Positions 43,228 through 53,717 are shown, counted from the stretch's first letter. The stretch is DNA of 64,000 nt from Aliiroseovarius sp. F20344 (GCF_023016155.1 NZ_JALKBG010000008.1:436501-500500); one strand, 5' to 3'. Numbers and translations: made by a program. Notes: generated from the sequence alone by a model not told the origin.

Positions 43228-44652
43228 ATGAGTGCTGGAGTGAAAGCAAAACTGACCAGATTGACCGCAGCCACGACCTGCGCCTTGGTCATGTCCTCTG
43301 CAGCGATGGCAGAAAGCCTGTCTGACGCGATGGCGTCGGCTTACAAAAACAGTGGGCTTCTGGAGCAAAACCGTGCAACCTTGCGCGCTGCGGATGAAGA
43401 TGTGGCGATTGCCCGTTCAGCGCTGCGCCCGTCGCTGACTTACGCTTTGAACCATGGGTTTTCGGATCCAGATGCAGGCATCCCGAACAATGCGGGATGG
43501 CGTACTTCGGCGACGTTAACGGCTAATATCTTGATCTTCGATTTTGGACGCAGTCAGAGTGCGATCGAGCTTCAGAAACAGTTGGTGCTTGCGACGCGCG
43601 ATAGCCTTGTCGGAGTAGAGCAGCAAGTGCTTCTGCGTGCTGTGAAAGCCTATCTTGATGTGCGTTCTGCTGTTGAAAATGCACAGCTGCAGGGCAATTC
43701 GGTCCGGGTACTGACGCAAGAACTGCGCGCGGCGAATGATCGTTTCGAAGTGGGGGAAGTGACCCAGACAGATGTCGCGCTGGCGCGTGCCCGCCTTGCG
43801 GCAGCCCGTGCGAACGAAGCGTCCGCCCGCGGAAATCTTGAGATTGCGCGCGAAGAATATAAGGCTGTGACCGGCGGCTATCCCCATACGTTGTCTGCGC
43901 CGCCCGCACCACCCATGACCGCCAAAACCGTTGAAGCGGCACAAGCGATTGCGCGCGAACGCCATCCGAACATTCTGGCCGCGCAACACAATGTTGCAGC
44001 TTCAGATCTGGGTATTCAGATTTCGAAGAAGGCGATGAAGCCTTCGCTTGTCGGGCAGGCTCAGTCGTCTTGGACACAGGACGGAGCCACTCGTTTTCAA
44101 AATGGGCAGTTGAATACCGAAGATCTGTATTCCCATTCAGTTGGGGTGGCCCTTCAAGGTACGATCTACGCTGGTGGCCGCCTGTCGGCTGAATACCGTA
44201 AAGCCATTGCCCAATCCGAAGCCGCACGGGCGGGACTGCATCAGACCCGTTTAGCCGTCGACCAAGGGGTGGCAAACGCTTGGGCGCAGTTGGCGATTGC
44301 ATCTGCATCGCTGCAGGCGACCGACCGACAAATTCGTGCAAGCCGAGTGGCATTGCGCGGTGCGCGTGAAGAAGCGTCGCTTGGTTCCCGTACGACCTTG
44401 GATGTGTTGAATGCGGAACAAGAACTTCTGAATGCAGAAGCCTCGCGCATCACGGCGCAGTCGAATCAATACTTTGCGGTCTATTCGTTGCTGTCCGCGA
44501 TGGGTCTGTTGACGGCAGAGCATCTGAATCTTGGCGTCGTCACTTATGATCCCGAAGCGTATTACAACACCGTGAAATCGGCGCCGATTCATCGCGTTAG
44601 CCCACAGGGCAAGCGTTTGGACCTTGTGCTGGAAGCACTGGGCAAGAAGTAA
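43228..44652 (+). CDS. tolC: TolC-family outer membrane channel protein
   Basis: 474 residues from ATG 43228, with AGGAG upstream; the in-frame start at 43192 would ruin the signal peptide. The signal ends near AAMAES. The protein shows the two homologous TolC halves with long coiled-coil helices rich in Ala, Gln and Arg (AARANEASARGNLEIAREEY, AEQELLNAEASRITAQSNQY) and the usual GLLTAEHL near the C-terminus. It forms the trimeric outer-membrane duct for type I secretion and drug efflux. It probably forms an operon with pcm. Confidence 0.92.
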   Translation: MSAGVKAKLTRLTAATTCALVMSSAAMAESLSDAMASAYKNSGLLEQNRATLRAADEDVAIARSALRPSLTYALNHGFSDPDAGIPNNAGWRTSATLTANILIFDFGRSQSAIELQKQLVLATRDSLVGVEQQVLLRAVKAYLDVRSAVENAQLQGNSVRVLTQELRAANDRFEVGEVTQTDVALARARLAAARANEASARGNLEIAREEYKAVTGGYPHTLSAPPAPPMTAKTVEAAQAIARERHPNILAAQHNVAASDLGIQISKKAMKPSLVGQAQSSWTQDGATRFQNGQLNTEDLYSHSVGVALQGTIYAGGRLSAEYRKAIAQSEAARAGLHQTRLAVDQGVANAWAQLAIASASLQATDRQIRASRVALRGAREEASLGSRTTLDVLNAEQELLNAEASRITAQSNQYFAVYSLLSAMGLLTAEHLNLGVVTYDPEAYYNTVKSAPIHRVSPQGKRLDLVLEALGKK

Positions 44653-44808
44653 ACGATCGTTCGTTTCGCGGTGTGATTGGGGTTTTGCTCCAACATCCAC
44701 AGCTTGTTTCCATTTCCGGCTGTTGTCTGGGCAGTCTGAACTGGCTAATCTGTCAGTCAGAAACGCCGGATAACCGGCTAGTGTGTGCAGTTAAACAGGA
44801 AACACCTT

Positions 44809-45825
44809 ATGTCGGACCCGGTCTCGAACGCAGAAATCGAAGATGTTCTGTCCTCGATCCGTGAACTCATCTCAGCAGGTCAAACAGACAAAGCTGACGG
44901 AGCGGATGCCCAAGGAACGGCGGATAATAAGCTGATCCTGACTCCGGCGTTCCGCGTATATGATGGGGATAAGGCTGGGGCCGAGAACAAGCGCGCGTAT
45001 GACGGGCGGGACATTCCTGTTGAGAAGCTTGGGCACGAAGATCTGGAAACGGACCTTCAAGAAGTCGATCAGGGCAAGCTTATCGGAGAGTTGGCTGAAA
45101 CCTTCGGTGGCAACGCTGAGTTGCAGTCCGGGCCTGGTACATCCGTCGTTTCGAACGATCCTCCGGTAGATTATGAAGACAATTGGGATGATGACAGTGT
45201 GGGCGAAACCGCGCAGGTCGCTTTCCTACATCAACGGCTGACTCGTACTGAGGATGAAGATCTGTCCGAAGACACGGCGGTTGATCTGCAAGAAGAGCAA
45301 AGTCTGGACGCTTCTGAAGATATTTTGGAAGCTGAGGTTGCCGACTTGGACGCCGACATTGCCAACACTGATGCCGAGATCGCCGACACTCTAGAGGCAC
45401 AGCTAATTGAAGCTGTGGAAGCCGAGTTGGTAGAGGTACCCAGTGAAACGGATGACCTAGAAGAAGTGGCCGAACAGGAAAATGATCTGGACGCCGCCGT
45501 CGAAGCAGTCATTGCAGACACAGACAATGCCTTTGATGAGGCCGAAGAAGATGAAAGCTCGGTTGAGCTGGAAGCTGAAGGCGCCTTGAACACTGAAACG
45601 ATCGCCGAAGAGACTGTTACGGTATTGGTTCCTGACTCTGCTCCGAAAGCCGAAATCGTAGACGACGATACTGACTTTATTGACGAAGACCATTTGCAAG
45701 AGATCGTATCGCGTATTGTTCGTGATGAACTGCAGGGTCAGATGGGGGTCAAGATCACGCAAGCCGTGCGCCGTATGGTGCGCCGCGAGGTGACACGTGC
45801 CCTTTCAATCGAGAAGTTCGACTAA
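44809..45825 (+). CDS. Acidic PopZ-like (DUF2497-type) protein
   Basis: 338 residues from ATG 44809 (AGGA upstream; an earlier in-frame GTG is unlikely). The N-terminus NAEIEDVLSSIRELIS matches the short helix that opens PopZ-like proteins. A very long Glu/Asp/Ala-rich region (~90-290) is probably disordered. The C-terminus (LQEIVSRIVRDELQ, AVRRMVRREVTRAL) is the helical oligomerisation part. PopZ forms a polar matrix that tethers chromosome and cell-cycle proteins in Caulobacter; the same role is inferred here. Confidence 0.65.
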   Translation: MSDPVSNAEIEDVLSSIRELISAGQTDKADGADAQGTADNKLILTPAFRVYDGDKAGAENKRAYDGRDIPVEKLGHEDLETDLQEVDQGKLIGELAETFGGNAELQSGPGTSVVSNDPPVDYEDNWDDDSVGETAQVAFLHQRLTRTEDEDLSEDTAVDLQEEQSLDASEDILEAEVADLDADIANTDAEIADTLEAQLIEAVEAELVEVPSETDDLEEVAEQENDLDAAVEAVIADTDNAFDEAEEDESSVELEAEGALNTETIAEETVTVLVPDSAPKAEIVDDDTDFIDEDHLQEIVSRIVRDELQGQMGVKITQAVRRMVRREVTRALSIEKFD

Positions 45826-45826
45826 A

Positions 45827-45866
45827 GCGTTTCGACTTTTTCTGAGACAGGGGAAAGACGAAACGC
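45827..45866. terminator. Probable bidirectional terminator between convergent genes
   Basis: gcgtttcg (45827-45834) pairs with cgaaacgc (45859-45866); the inner 24 nt can extend the stem imperfectly (cttttt with gggaaag). It lies between the PopZ-like stop and the cobQ stop. Confidence 0.4.
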
Positions 45867-45907
45867 GGCAAGATATCTTAATAACGCGGGCGCATGACTT
45901 CGCCCTA

Positions 45908-47353
45908 TCAGCGGGCCAGAGCCAATAGCGCGTCTAAATCCAAATGCGTTTCCAGATGATCGGCGAGCGCATCCAGACTGGCTTCAATCTGTGTGTCGAA
46001 ACTTGTGTCAGAGACCTTTGCGCCCAATCCCCTTAGGAAATGCCGACGGAAGCCATCTGCCGCAAACAGGCCGTGCAGATAACACCCCAGAACACGCCCA
46101 TCGCAATTGCTCGCGCCTTCTGGACGGCCCTGAACGGACAACCAAGCGCGGTCTGTGTCCGATCCTTCGGTGCGCCCAAGATGGATTTCATACCCTTCAA
46201 CGGCCTCATCGGACGGCAAGTGGATGGCTTGCGTCAGGGCCAACGTTTTGCGCGGTTCCAGATGGGTCACGACGTCAAGGTGCCCCAATCCCGGCACCTG
46301 TGCGGCAGGGCCCTCGATCCCGTCGGCGTCGATGATCTCTTTCCCGAGCATCTGATATCCGCCGCAAATTCCCATGACATGACCGCCCCGCCGAATATGC
46401 GCGCTTAGATCAATGTCCCATCCCTGGGCCCGGAAATCGGCCAGATCCGCGATGGTGGATTTCGATCCGGGGATAAGGACCAAATCTGCATCGCCGGGCA
46501 GGGGGCGGCCGGGTTCTATGATTTCGACCGTGACATCTGGTTCATTCACCAACGGATCAAGGTCATCGAAATTGGCAATCCGGTTCAGGCGCGGAACAGC
46601 CACCTTGAATTGGCCCCCTTTGCGGGTTGTGATGTCCATCACGTCTTCAGCAGGCAGGCGCCACGCATCGGTAAACCAGGGCAGGGTGCCCAGATCGGTC
46701 CAACCGGTCAGGCGGGCAATCTCGGCCGCTCCATCCGCAAACAATGTGGGGTCACCCCGGAACTTATTGACCAAGAAAGCTTTGATGCGGGTGCGGTCAC
46801 CTTCAGGAAGGACGGCGTGCGTACCGACCAGTTGCGCAATCACGCCCCCTCGGTCAATGTCACCGGCTAGGACGACGGGAATATCCGCAGCTTCTGCAAA
46901 GCCCATATTGGCGATGTCGCCTGCACGCAGGTTGATCTCGGCAGGGCTACCAGCGCCCTCGACCAACACAAGATCATGTTGTGAACGAAGCCTGTGAAAG
47001 CTCTCCAGCACACGCGGCATCAAATCGGCCTTCGCCTTGCCATAGTCGCGCGCTTTCATTGTGGCAAAGCGTTTGCCCTGTACGATGACCTGCGCGCCCG
47101 TATCGGTCTCGGGCTTCAGAAGCACGGGGTTCATATCCACAACCGGATCCAGTCGGCAGGCCCGCGCCTGAAGCGCTTGGGCGCGTCCGATTTCGCCCCC
47201 ATCGACGGTCACGGCTGCGTTGTTGGACATGTTCTGCGGTTTAAAAGGGGCCACGCTGAGCCCACGTTTCACGGCTGCACGCGCGATACCTGCCACAAGC
47301 AGAGATTTTCCAACGTTCGAGCCCGCGCCCTGTATCATGATCGATTTGGTCAT
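45908..47353 (-). CDS. cobQ: Cobyric acid synthase
   Basis: 481 residues from ATG 47353 (a TTG two codons upstream is unlikely). The N-terminal P-loop-like motif [14 protein letters not shown] and the deep match through [21 protein letters not shown] and [12 protein letters not shown] identify CobQ. The C-terminal glutamine amidotransferase domain has the nucleophile in [11 protein letters not shown] and the His in CYLHGLF. The enzyme amidates side chains b, d, e and g of adenosylcobyrinic a,c-diamide in vitamin B12 synthesis. No other cob gene is in view, and it seems to be a single-gene unit. Confidence 0.96.
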   Translation of the reverse strand: MTKSIMIQGAGSNVGKSLLVAGIARAAVKRGLSVAPFKPQNMSNNAAVTVDGGEIGRAQALQARACRLDPVVDMNPVLLKPETDTGAQVIVQGKRFATMKARDYGKAKADLMPRVLESFHRLRSQHDLVLVEGAGSPAEINLRAGDIANMGFAEAADIPVVLAGDIDRGGVIAQLVGTHAVLPEGDRTRIKAFLVNKFRGDPTLFADGAAEIARLTGWTDLGTLPWFTDAWRLPAEDVMDITTRKGGQFKVAVPRLNRIANFDDLDPLVNEPDVTVEIIEPGRPLPGDADLVLIPGSKSTIADLADFRAQGWDIDLSAHIRRGGHVMGICGGYQMLGKEIIDADGIEGPAAQVPGLGHLDVVTHLEPRKTLALTQAIHLPSDEAVEGYEIHLGRTEGSDTDRAWLSVQGRPEGASNCDGRVLGCYLHGLFAADGFRRHFLRGLGAKVSDTSFDTQIEASLDALADHLETHLDLDALLALAR

Positions 47354-47421
47354 GGCCAAATCATTAGGCGGTTTTCTGGGCTGGCTCCAGCCCTGAACCG
47401 ACCATCACATGTCACCGGACG

Positions 47422-47446
47422 AAAAACGCGCCCCAAGGGACGCGCA
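47422..47446 (-). terminator. Intrinsic terminator of the gene at 47472-47789
   Basis: On the minus strand a G+C stem with one bulge (cgcg-t-ccc with gggcgcg) is followed by a run of five T residues. It lies about 26 nt after the stop at 47472. Confidence 0.65.
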
Positions 47447-47471
47447 ATTCATGGAATATGGTTAGAAAAGC

Positions 47472-47789
47472 TTATGCAGCTTCTGCGGTGGCGGCGTTAC
47501 GACGCTCACTCTCTTCGCGGCTCAGCGCAACCGACGTGCGGACGCCTTTGGACACAAAGTCCATCAAGCCACCAACAACACGTTCGTTCGGGTCGATGCC
47601 AGCGCAGCTCAGAACCTCACGGCCGTCGCGCGAACGCGCCCAGCGGGCAATCTGATCCGGGCCATTGCCGTACTTTTTATCGTCAGCGATAGCATCATCC
47701 AAGGCAGCCAATACGACAGCAGCAAACAGTTTGCGCGCGCGATTGCCTTGTTCGTTATTGAAAGCAGTACCGTCTACGGAGTCCAGCAT
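47472..47789 (-). CDS. Small conserved Rhodobacteraceae protein (DUF6280-like)
   Basis: 105 residues, strongly like a short family I associate with DUF6280 in Rhodobacterales: FNNEQGNRARKLFAAVVLAA, DDKKYGNGPDQIARWARSRD, EVLSCAGIDPNERVV. Basic and helical with no catalytic motif; function unknown. It is divergent from efp, and a terminator follows it. Confidence 0.75.
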   Translation of the reverse strand: MLDSVDGTAFNNEQGNRARKLFAAVVLAALDDAIADDKKYGNGPDQIARWARSRDGREVLSCAGIDPNERVVGGLMDFVSKGVRTSVALSREESERRNAATAEAA

Positions 47790-48006
47790 GGTCGTCCTTT
47801 ATTATTCTTGCTCTTGCGGTTTTTGGCGTAGCGGCCAATATGGCAGTTTCCGAGCGATTCGGTATCCCCCTAATTACATGGCTGCCATGCGCCTGTTGCA
47901 TGGCTGTTACATAACTTGGTCGTTTCACGCTCGTCTTGTCAGATAGAGACCGCCAAGATATAGGTTCAAACCAACAAATTTCAACCTTTTGCGAAGGTTT
48001 CAGGAT

Positions 48007-48570
48007 ATGCCCAAGATCAACGGTAATGAAATTCGTCCCGGCAACGTGCTGGAACATAATGGTGGCCTTTGGGCTGCGGTCAAAGTCGACCACGTGAAGC
48101 CGGGTAAAGGCGGCGCGTTTGCACAGGTCGAGATGAAGAACCTGCGCAACGGCTCCAAGCTGAACGAACGTTTCCGTTCTGCCGACAAAGTAGAGCGTGT
48201 GCGTCTTGAGCAGAAAGACCAGCAGTTCCTTTACGAAGATGACGGCATGCTCATCTTCATGGACACCGAAACCTACGAGCAAAACCAGATCCCAGCCGAT
48301 CTTCTGGGCGAACGCCGCCCGTTTTTGCAGGATGGCATGACCATCGTGGTCGAGTTTTACGATACCGAGGCGCTGAACGCGACTTTGCCGCAGAAAGTCA
48401 CTTGCACGATCGAAGAGACCGAGCCGGTTGTGAAAGGCCAAACAGCCGCCAACAGCTTTAAGCCAGCGCTGTTGGACAATGGTGTGCGGATTTCGGTGCC
48501 GCCGTTTGTTGGTCAAGGCGAAGCGATCGTCGTGAACACCGAAACGATGGAATATTCCGAGCGCGCTTGA
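48007..48570 (+). CDS. efp: Translation elongation factor P
   Basis: 187 residues from ATG 48007; the frame extends to 47989 but [13 protein letters not shown] is the usual EF-P start. All three beta-barrel domains are present. The tip loop reads KPGKGGA with Lys34, the residue that is modified in bacteria that carry EpmA or similar enzymes. C-terminal signatures [14 protein letters not shown] and [14 protein letters not shown] are intact. EF-P enters the ribosomal E site and relieves stalling at proline runs. A clear terminator follows. Confidence 0.97.
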   Translation: MPKINGNEIRPGNVLEHNGGLWAAVKVDHVKPGKGGAFAQVEMKNLRNGSKLNERFRSADKVERVRLEQKDQQFLYEDDGMLIFMDTETYEQNQIPADLLGERRPFLQDGMTIVVEFYDTEALNATLPQKVTCTIEETEPVVKGQTAANSFKPALLDNGVRISVPPFVGQGEAIVVNTETMEYSERA

Positions 48571-48594
48571 TCCGCGCCCCAGCGATGACCATTT

Positions 48595-48630
48595 AAAACG
48601 TGCCCATGCGGAATGCTGGGCACGTTTTTT
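48595..48630 (+). terminator. Intrinsic terminator of efp
   Basis: A 12 bp perfect stem (48595-48606 with 48617-48628), 10 nt loop and a T run ending at 48630. It starts 25 nt after the efp stop. Confidence 0.88.
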
Positions 48631-48665
48631 ATTGTTTAATCGTGCTGGCCGCAGAGAATTGACCG

Positions 48666-49763
48666 ATGAAACGCATAGTTTGGATTTTGTCAGCTCTCTC
48701 AGCGGTCTGCTTTCTAACTTTGAACAAGGCTTCGACCGCGCAAGAGGCATCCATGATTGGTGAAACTACTAAGCTTGATGCTCTCGTCAAATCACTCCAG
48801 CAAGAACGCGGCCGTGCAATTGGTGTTGGGTTTCAAAGATTGGGTGAGCCCCCTCAGATCGTTACAGCAGGCCCCCGTTACATACGGGAAGGTCAGGTGT
48901 CTGTTGAGTCCCGCTGGCATATTGGGTCGCTGACCAAGTCGATGACATCTGCGATGATATTGCGGTTGCATGATGAGGGCGTGTTGGACATTGACGCACC
49001 CGTTGGTGATTTGCTGCCTGCGTTTCAGGCCGAGATGCACACGGACTGGCAGAGCATCCGTTTGTCGGGTTTACTAAGCCATACTGCTGGATTGCCGGCA
49101 AATGCGCGCCGGGACGGGTTACCTGAAGACTCATCCAAAGCGCGGTTGGCGTTGATGCGGCAGCTTTGGTCCGAGCCGCTCAAGAACGCAGACCCATCCT
49201 TCGAATACTCCAACACGGGATATGTGCTGGCTGGATTGGTGGCCGAGCAGGTGACAGGCAAAAGCTGGGAGGAATTGATCCGCGCAGAAATCGCCAGTCC
49301 ACTTGGGTTAGCCACCCTAGGGTTCGGAGCGCCTGACGGGGTGGAGGATGCTTGGGGGCACCGCCGCTTGCTTGGGTTTTCATGGCCTGTGAACCCAGCC
49401 GGTACGGCTGACAACCCTGCTTGGATGGGGCCGGCGGGCACTGTTCATCCTTCCTTATCGGATCTGATGCACTGGGGCGCCGCGCACTTGAACCAGTGTA
49501 CAGGTGTTAACCCGAGTTTCCTGTCGAAAGAAAGCTGTGCGCGATTGGTGACGCCAGTGAAAGATAGCTATGCGCTGGGCTGGGTGATCTTGCCGCGTGA
49601 CGACGGGGATGTGTTGTTTCACAACGGCTCCAACACGATGTGGAGCGCGATGCTGTTTGTATCAGATGCTCGTCAATCCGTACTGGCCATGGTCATGAAT
49701 GATGGTCGGATTGGGTGGTTGGAAAAACAACTTCCTCGGATTATTGAGGTTCTGCCGAAGTAA
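48666..49763 (+). CDS. Secreted beta-lactamase-fold serine hydrolase
   Basis: 365 residues with an N-terminal signal or anchor (VWILSALSAVCFLTL). Class C beta-lactamase/esterase motifs: S-x-x-K at S88-K91 (GSLTK), Y-x-N in FEYSNTGYVLAG and the H-x-G triad motif in LFHNGSNTMWS. Members include esterases, D-peptidases and true beta-lactamases; the sequence does not single out a substrate. The start follows the efp terminator by 36 nt, so it has its own promoter. Confidence 0.85.
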   Translation: MKRIVWILSALSAVCFLTLNKASTAQEASMIGETTKLDALVKSLQQERGRAIGVGFQRLGEPPQIVTAGPRYIREGQVSVESRWHIGSLTKSMTSAMILRLHDEGVLDIDAPVGDLLPAFQAEMHTDWQSIRLSGLLSHTAGLPANARRDGLPEDSSKARLALMRQLWSEPLKNADPSFEYSNTGYVLAGLVAEQVTGKSWEELIRAEIASPLGLATLGFGAPDGVEDAWGHRRLLGFSWPVNPAGTADNPAWMGPAGTVHPSLSDLMHWGAAHLNQCTGVNPSFLSKESCARLVTPVKDSYALGWVILPRDDGDVLFHNGSNTMWSAMLFVSDARQSVLAMVMNDGRIGWLEKQLPRIIEVLPK

Positions 49764-49813
49764 TCGACTCGGCCAAACCGCGTGCCGGTTGATCATGTCC
49801 AAAGGCGATCGCA

Positions 49814-50359
49814 ATGACCACGATCCTGTTCAATAAGCCATACAACGTGTTGTCCCAGTTCACTGATAAAGGGACTGAAGGCAGCGACCGGAAAACCCTG
49901 TCAGACTACATTGATCTGCCGGGTGTCTATGCAGCTGGGCGCCTTGATCGTGACAGCGAAGGGCTGCTGGTGCTGACAGATGATGGCAAGCTTCAGGCGA
50001 AACTTGCAAATCCGAAGCATAAGCTTGCGAAAACTTACTGGGTTCAGGTCGAAGGCATTCCGGACGAGGCCGCGTTGCAAGCTTTGCGCGATGGCGTTGA
50101 TCTGAAAGATGGGCGCACGCGACCTGCGAAGGTTCGGCAAATGGACGAACCAGCGGGCCTATGGATGCGTAATCCCCCCATCCGTGTGCGAAAATCCGTG
50201 CCGGACAGCTGGATTGAATTGAAGATCACCGAAGGCAAAAACCGCCAGGTGCGTCGGATGACAGCTGCGGTCGGTCATCCGACCCTTCGCCTAATACGCT
50301 ATGGGGTTGGTGCATATACGCTGGATGGAATTGGGCAGGGGAAGTGGCGCTACGCCTGA
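49814..50359 (+). CDS. rluE: 23S rRNA pseudouridine synthase of the RsuA/RluE type
   Basis: 181 residues, the short RluE-like form without an S4 domain. It shows the opening [14 protein letters not shown], the catalytic Asp in [28 protein letters not shown] and the C-terminal [20 protein letters not shown]. RluE makes pseudouridine 2457 in E. coli 23S rRNA. Its 3' end overlaps the convergent ygfZ gene by 10 bases. Confidence 0.88.
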   Translation: MTTILFNKPYNVLSQFTDKGTEGSDRKTLSDYIDLPGVYAAGRLDRDSEGLLVLTDDGKLQAKLANPKHKLAKTYWVQVEGIPDEAALQALRDGVDLKDGRTRPAKVRQMDEPAGLWMRNPPIRVRKSVPDSWIELKITEGKNRQVRRMTAAVGHPTLRLIRYGVGAYTLDGIGQGKWRYA

Positions 50360-51093
50360 GCCGACCACGACACTTCTGCGTCGTCGGCCTTCATGCCTGT
50401 ACCCGCGCGATCAAATCGAAGATAGGCGATGGCCTGCCCCCCCGATTGTGTAAAGAGCGTACCGACCGGCTTTCCGTCGCGCGTGATGGGCGCGCCAGCG
50501 GGGGCTGCGCCGTCGATTGACACCAACGCCAATCCTTTCTTCAACTCGGTCTTGTGCTTCATCCGGGCGGTGACCTCTTGCCCGACATAGCAGCCTTTTT
50601 TAAAATCGACACCGTTAAGGCGCTCAAAGCCTGATTCAAGGATGTAAGTGTCAGGCGTCAGTTCGATCCCAGTTTGGGGGATCAGATGCGCGACATGGAG
50701 CGCCTTCCAATCCACGCGCGTTTCCCCGTCACGTCCGTCATAGGCACGCCAGCCTAGCTCGGGATGGCGGGGGTCAGCAAAGGCGCCGTCGGGCGTATCC
50801 CCAAGCCCCAATGCAGGCGTGATCTCGGTGGCTTCGATCGCCACATCCGCGCGCAACTTGTACATAGACAACCGCTGAGCCAGCGATTTAGCCAGTGAAG
50901 TCGCCACGTCGATCAAGATGGCGTCATCCGCTGGGACCATAAAAAAGTCCGCCAGATACTTGCCCTGCGGCGTCAAAAGCGCCGCATAGACCAGCCCGTC
51001 TTTAAGCCGTGCAATATCGTTAGTGACCAGCCCCTGCAGGAAGCTTTCGCGGTCGCTGCCGCTGATCTTTAGGACGGTTCGATCGGTCATCAT
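50350..51093 (-). CDS. ygfZ: Folate-binding protein YgfZ (iron-sulfur cluster repair factor)
   Basis: About 247 residues from the double ATG at 51090-51093 (GGAGA upstream). The signature LQGLVTNDI lies near the start and the conserved [15 protein letters not shown] box near residue 165 holds the redox-sensitive Cys of the family. YgfZ uses folate to maintain Fe-S enzymes under oxidative stress. The 3' end overlaps the pseudouridine synthase gene on the opposite strand. Confidence 0.9.
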   Translation of the reverse strand: MMTDRTVLKISGSDRESFLQGLVTNDIARLKDGLVYAALLTPQGKYLADFFMVPADDAILIDVATSLAKSLAQRLSMYKLRADVAIEATEITPALGLGDTPDGAFADPRHPELGWRAYDGRDGETRVDWKALHVAHLIPQTGIELTPDTYILESGFERLNGVDFKKGCYVGQEVTARMKHKTELKKGLALVSIDGAAPAGAPITRDGKPVGTLFTQSGGQAIAYLRFDRAGTGMKADDAEVSWSAQA

Positions 51094-51144
51094 GGTCTCC
51101 TGTCGCCGGACCAATATAGGTGCGTGATGCGGCGGTAAAAAGGA

Positions 51145-53034
51145 TCAGTCGCGTTTGCGGCCCCAAAACCCACCGGTGAATAGCCGGCGGAAGGACCAGC
51201 GGTCTGGGGTGGGGCGTTCAGCGGGCATGGCAGGCGTGCTTTCATTTTGCCCAATGCTGTGTTGCGCTCCGCCTGAGCCGTCTTGAAACTGAAGGTTATA
51301 GAGCTGCGCATAGAGCCCACCACGGGCCAAGAGCTCATCATGGGTCCCCTGATCGACCACACGGCCCTGATCCATCACGACGATTTTGTCGGCATCCCGG
51401 ACGGTGGACAGGCGGTGTGCGATCACCAAAGTCGTGCGACCTTTTGACAGCGTATCCAGGGCTTCTTGCACCAGCTTCTCTGACTTGGCGTCCAGTGCCG
51501 ATGTCGCTTCGTCCAGCAACAAAACAGGCGCGTCGCGTAGTACCGCGCGGGCAATTGCAATCCGTTGCCGTTGTCCACCTGACAGGTTTGAACCCCGTGG
51601 GCCGGCCGGGCTGTCCAACCCGTCTGGCATGCGCGGTAAGAAATCGGAAACATGGGCCGTATCCAGCGCATGTTTCATGGCTTTCTCATCCACGCCTTTG
51701 CGCCCCATCAGGATGTTGTCACGCAGGGTTTCGTCAAACAGAAGGGCTTCCTGACTGACTACCGAAAACAGACCGCGCAACTGATCCAGTGGCAGGCTTG
51801 CGACATCTGCCCCACCAACCGAGACCTCACCTGACTTTGCATCGGCCAACCGGGTCAGCAAGTTGAAGATCGTACTCTTGCCAGCGCCGGAAGCACCGAC
51901 CAGCGCAGTGGTTTTCCCGGCCTCCGCGACCAACGACGTTCCGCGCAGGATCGGCGTGTCGCCATAGGCAAAGTTCACGTCTTTCAAAACAATATCAGCA
52001 GCACTTGCCTTGGCGGGAAGGGCTGCCGGTTTGGCGGGGGACAGAATTGTTGGGCGCTGGGCAAACACGTCGCGAATGCGCGTCAGGCTGGCAATCGCGG
52101 CTTGCCACCCGCCCGAGACCTTGCCCAAGTTACGCAAGGGATCAAAGACCAGCGCCATGGCCGTGAAAAAACTCATGAACTCGCCCACAGTCTTCACGCC
52201 GGAATTGATCTGAAGCCCACCATACACCAGCACGCCGAAGAAGCCGACCGCAGCAATAATGTCGACCATGGCGACAATCGCCCCTTGGTTGGCTTGGCTT
52301 TGCAGGTGGGTCTTTGCGAAGGCGCTGATCTCGCGATCTACGCGCGATTGTTCGTGACGTTCCGTGCCGGAAAGTTTGATCGAGTTGATGCCGTGAAAGA
52401 TCTCGTCCAGTCGGGTCGAGATTTGCGCCGCAGCAGATCGGCTGTCTGTCGTCGTTCTGCGTACGCGTTTTTGCAAAATGCCCATTGGATAGGTCAACAA
52501 GGGGGCCGCTGCCACAGCGACCACCACCCAAAGCCAATCGATCGACAGGGCAACACCCAGAAGCGCAAGCAAAGAAACGACATCGCGGGCGACGGCGGCC
52601 AGGACGACCTCCCAGATAGTGGCGATGGCTTGGGCATCCCCGCGCACCCGCTCCATCAGCGTGCCGGGTGAGTTGTCGCGGAAATAGTTGCTGTCCAATG
52701 TCAGCATATGGGCCACCATATCCGACTGAAGATTGGCCCCGACACGTTGGCCGACATGCACCATCAGGACGCGGTGGCCGAATGCGGCAAAGGCGCGGAC
52801 AATGAAGATACCTGCTACGACCACGGCCACCCAAATGATCGAGGTCGTACTGCCCGATGAAAACGCCACATCGAACATCGGTTTGATCATGTAACTCAGG
52901 CCGCCCAGGGCCAGACCTTCTGCCAGCATCAGAAGCATCGCCAGCATCAGCGGCAACCGATAGGCGCGCATGTAGCCCTTCCAAAGCCAGCGGATCATCT
53001 CTTTCTGGTCGGTTTTGGCCGTGTCTGAGGTCAT
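51145..53034 (-). CDS. ABC exporter, MsbA-like (fused membrane and ATPase domains)
   Basis: 629 residues. Six transmembrane helices occupy residues ~20-320 in the type-IV exporter pattern. The nucleotide-binding domain follows, with Walker A LVGASGAGKST, Q-loop VVSQEALLFD, signature LSGGQRQRIAIARA, Walker B VLLLDEATSALD and the switch His in IAHRLST, then a ~50-residue tail. Homodimers export lipids or hydrophobic compounds across the inner membrane. The start overlaps the stop of the phosphatase-like gene by 4 bases. It could be msbA or a paralogue; lipid A genes are not in view. Confidence 0.88.
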   Translation of the reverse strand: MTSDTAKTDQKEMIRWLWKGYMRAYRLPLMLAMLLMLAEGLALGGLSYMIKPMFDVAFSSGSTTSIIWVAVVVAGIFIVRAFAAFGHRVLMVHVGQRVGANLQSDMVAHMLTLDSNYFRDNSPGTLMERVRGDAQAIATIWEVVLAAVARDVVSLLALLGVALSIDWLWVVVAVAAAPLLTYPMGILQKRVRRTTTDSRSAAAQISTRLDEIFHGINSIKLSGTERHEQSRVDREISAFAKTHLQSQANQGAIVAMVDIIAAVGFFGVLVYGGLQINSGVKTVGEFMSFFTAMALVFDPLRNLGKVSGGWQAAIASLTRIRDVFAQRPTILSPAKPAALPAKASAADIVLKDVNFAYGDTPILRGTSLVAEAGKTTALVGASGAGKSTIFNLLTRLADAKSGEVSVGGADVASLPLDQLRGLFSVVSQEALLFDETLRDNILMGRKGVDEKAMKHALDTAHVSDFLPRMPDGLDSPAGPRGSNLSGGQRQRIAIARAVLRDAPVLLLDEATSALDAKSEKLVQEALDTLSKGRTTLVIAHRLSTVRDADKIVVMDQGRVVDQGTHDELLARGGLYAQLYNLQFQDGSGGAQHSIGQNESTPAMPAERPTPDRWSFRRLFTGGFWGRKRD

Positions 53035-53717
53035 CGCTTCTTCCGTTCGGCTTGAAAGGCCTGTGTGATGGCGTCCGGGTCATAGTGATTTGCGAACCAG
53101 TCCCGAATGGAAATTGGATCAGTTTCACAATGCGTTGCGTAAGCTTCGATCAACGCGTCCAAAATACCAGCTTTCGACCAACGTTGATGCGCGTATTTCA
53201 AAGACAGTTGCGCGCGCGCCTCGTCCAAACTCGCACCGCATTGATCCAAAAGATAAAGGGCCGAGGCTATGCCTGTCCGATCTGCACCGGATTTACAGTG
53301 GATCAGAAAGGGTTTTTCGGCCGTTTGCATGATGTCGAGAAGCTCAAGATATTCCTCCGCCGTGCCCAACACGCGTGCCAGCAGGGGGTGGTCGATAAGC
53401 TTCATGCCAAAGTCCTGGCAGGCTTCGACCTCGAACAGGTAATACGAATACTTGTCCGCCCCACGCAGGTTGATCACGGTCTTGATCCCGATTTTTTCAA
53501 GCGCCGGAAAATGCACTGGATCAGGTTGGTTTGAACGCCATGCGTCATCGGAAAGCTGATAGCGGTTCGGCAACACGCGGCGAAGGAATGCATGATCCAC
53601 AAGGTTATTGTGGCGACGTGCTGCACGCCGCCCTTCCGGGGTCGAGATATCCATCCCGAACCCGTGTTTCCACGCACGCTCGCGCCTCTTGATCTCGGCA
53701 AACAGTGATTTGAACAT
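53031..53717 (-). CDS. Tyrosine/dual-specificity phosphatase-like protein
   Basis: 228 residues with the C-x5-R active site in FLIHCKSGADRTGIAS and an upstream general-acid region (LIDHPLLARVLG). It opens with a basic N-terminus (EIKRRERAWKHGFGMDIST). Such proteins are found beside MsbA-like exporters in Rhodobacterales. The substrate may be a phosphoprotein or phospholipid. Stop and start of the two genes overlap (ATGA type), so co-translation is likely. Confidence 0.82.
   Translation of the reverse strand: MFKSLFAEIKRRERAWKHGFGMDISTPEGRRAARRHNNLVDHAFLRRVLPNRYQLSDDAWRSNQPDPVHFPALEKIGIKTVINLRGADKYSYYLFEVEACQDFGMKLIDHPLLARVLGTAEEYLELLDIMQTAEKPFLIHCKSGADRTGIASALYLLDQCGASLDEARAQLSLKYAHQRWSKAGILDALIEAYATHCETDPISIRDWFANHYDPDAITQAFQAERKKR

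Noticed and set aside
47755-48750. 331-codon minus-strand ORF across efp
   Set aside because: Overlaps the efp gene and its terminator and ignores the good efp signals.
52142-53128. 328-codon minus-strand ORF within the MsbA-like gene
   Set aside because: Frame-shifted shadow of the ABC exporter; Arg/Gly/Pro-rich without domains.
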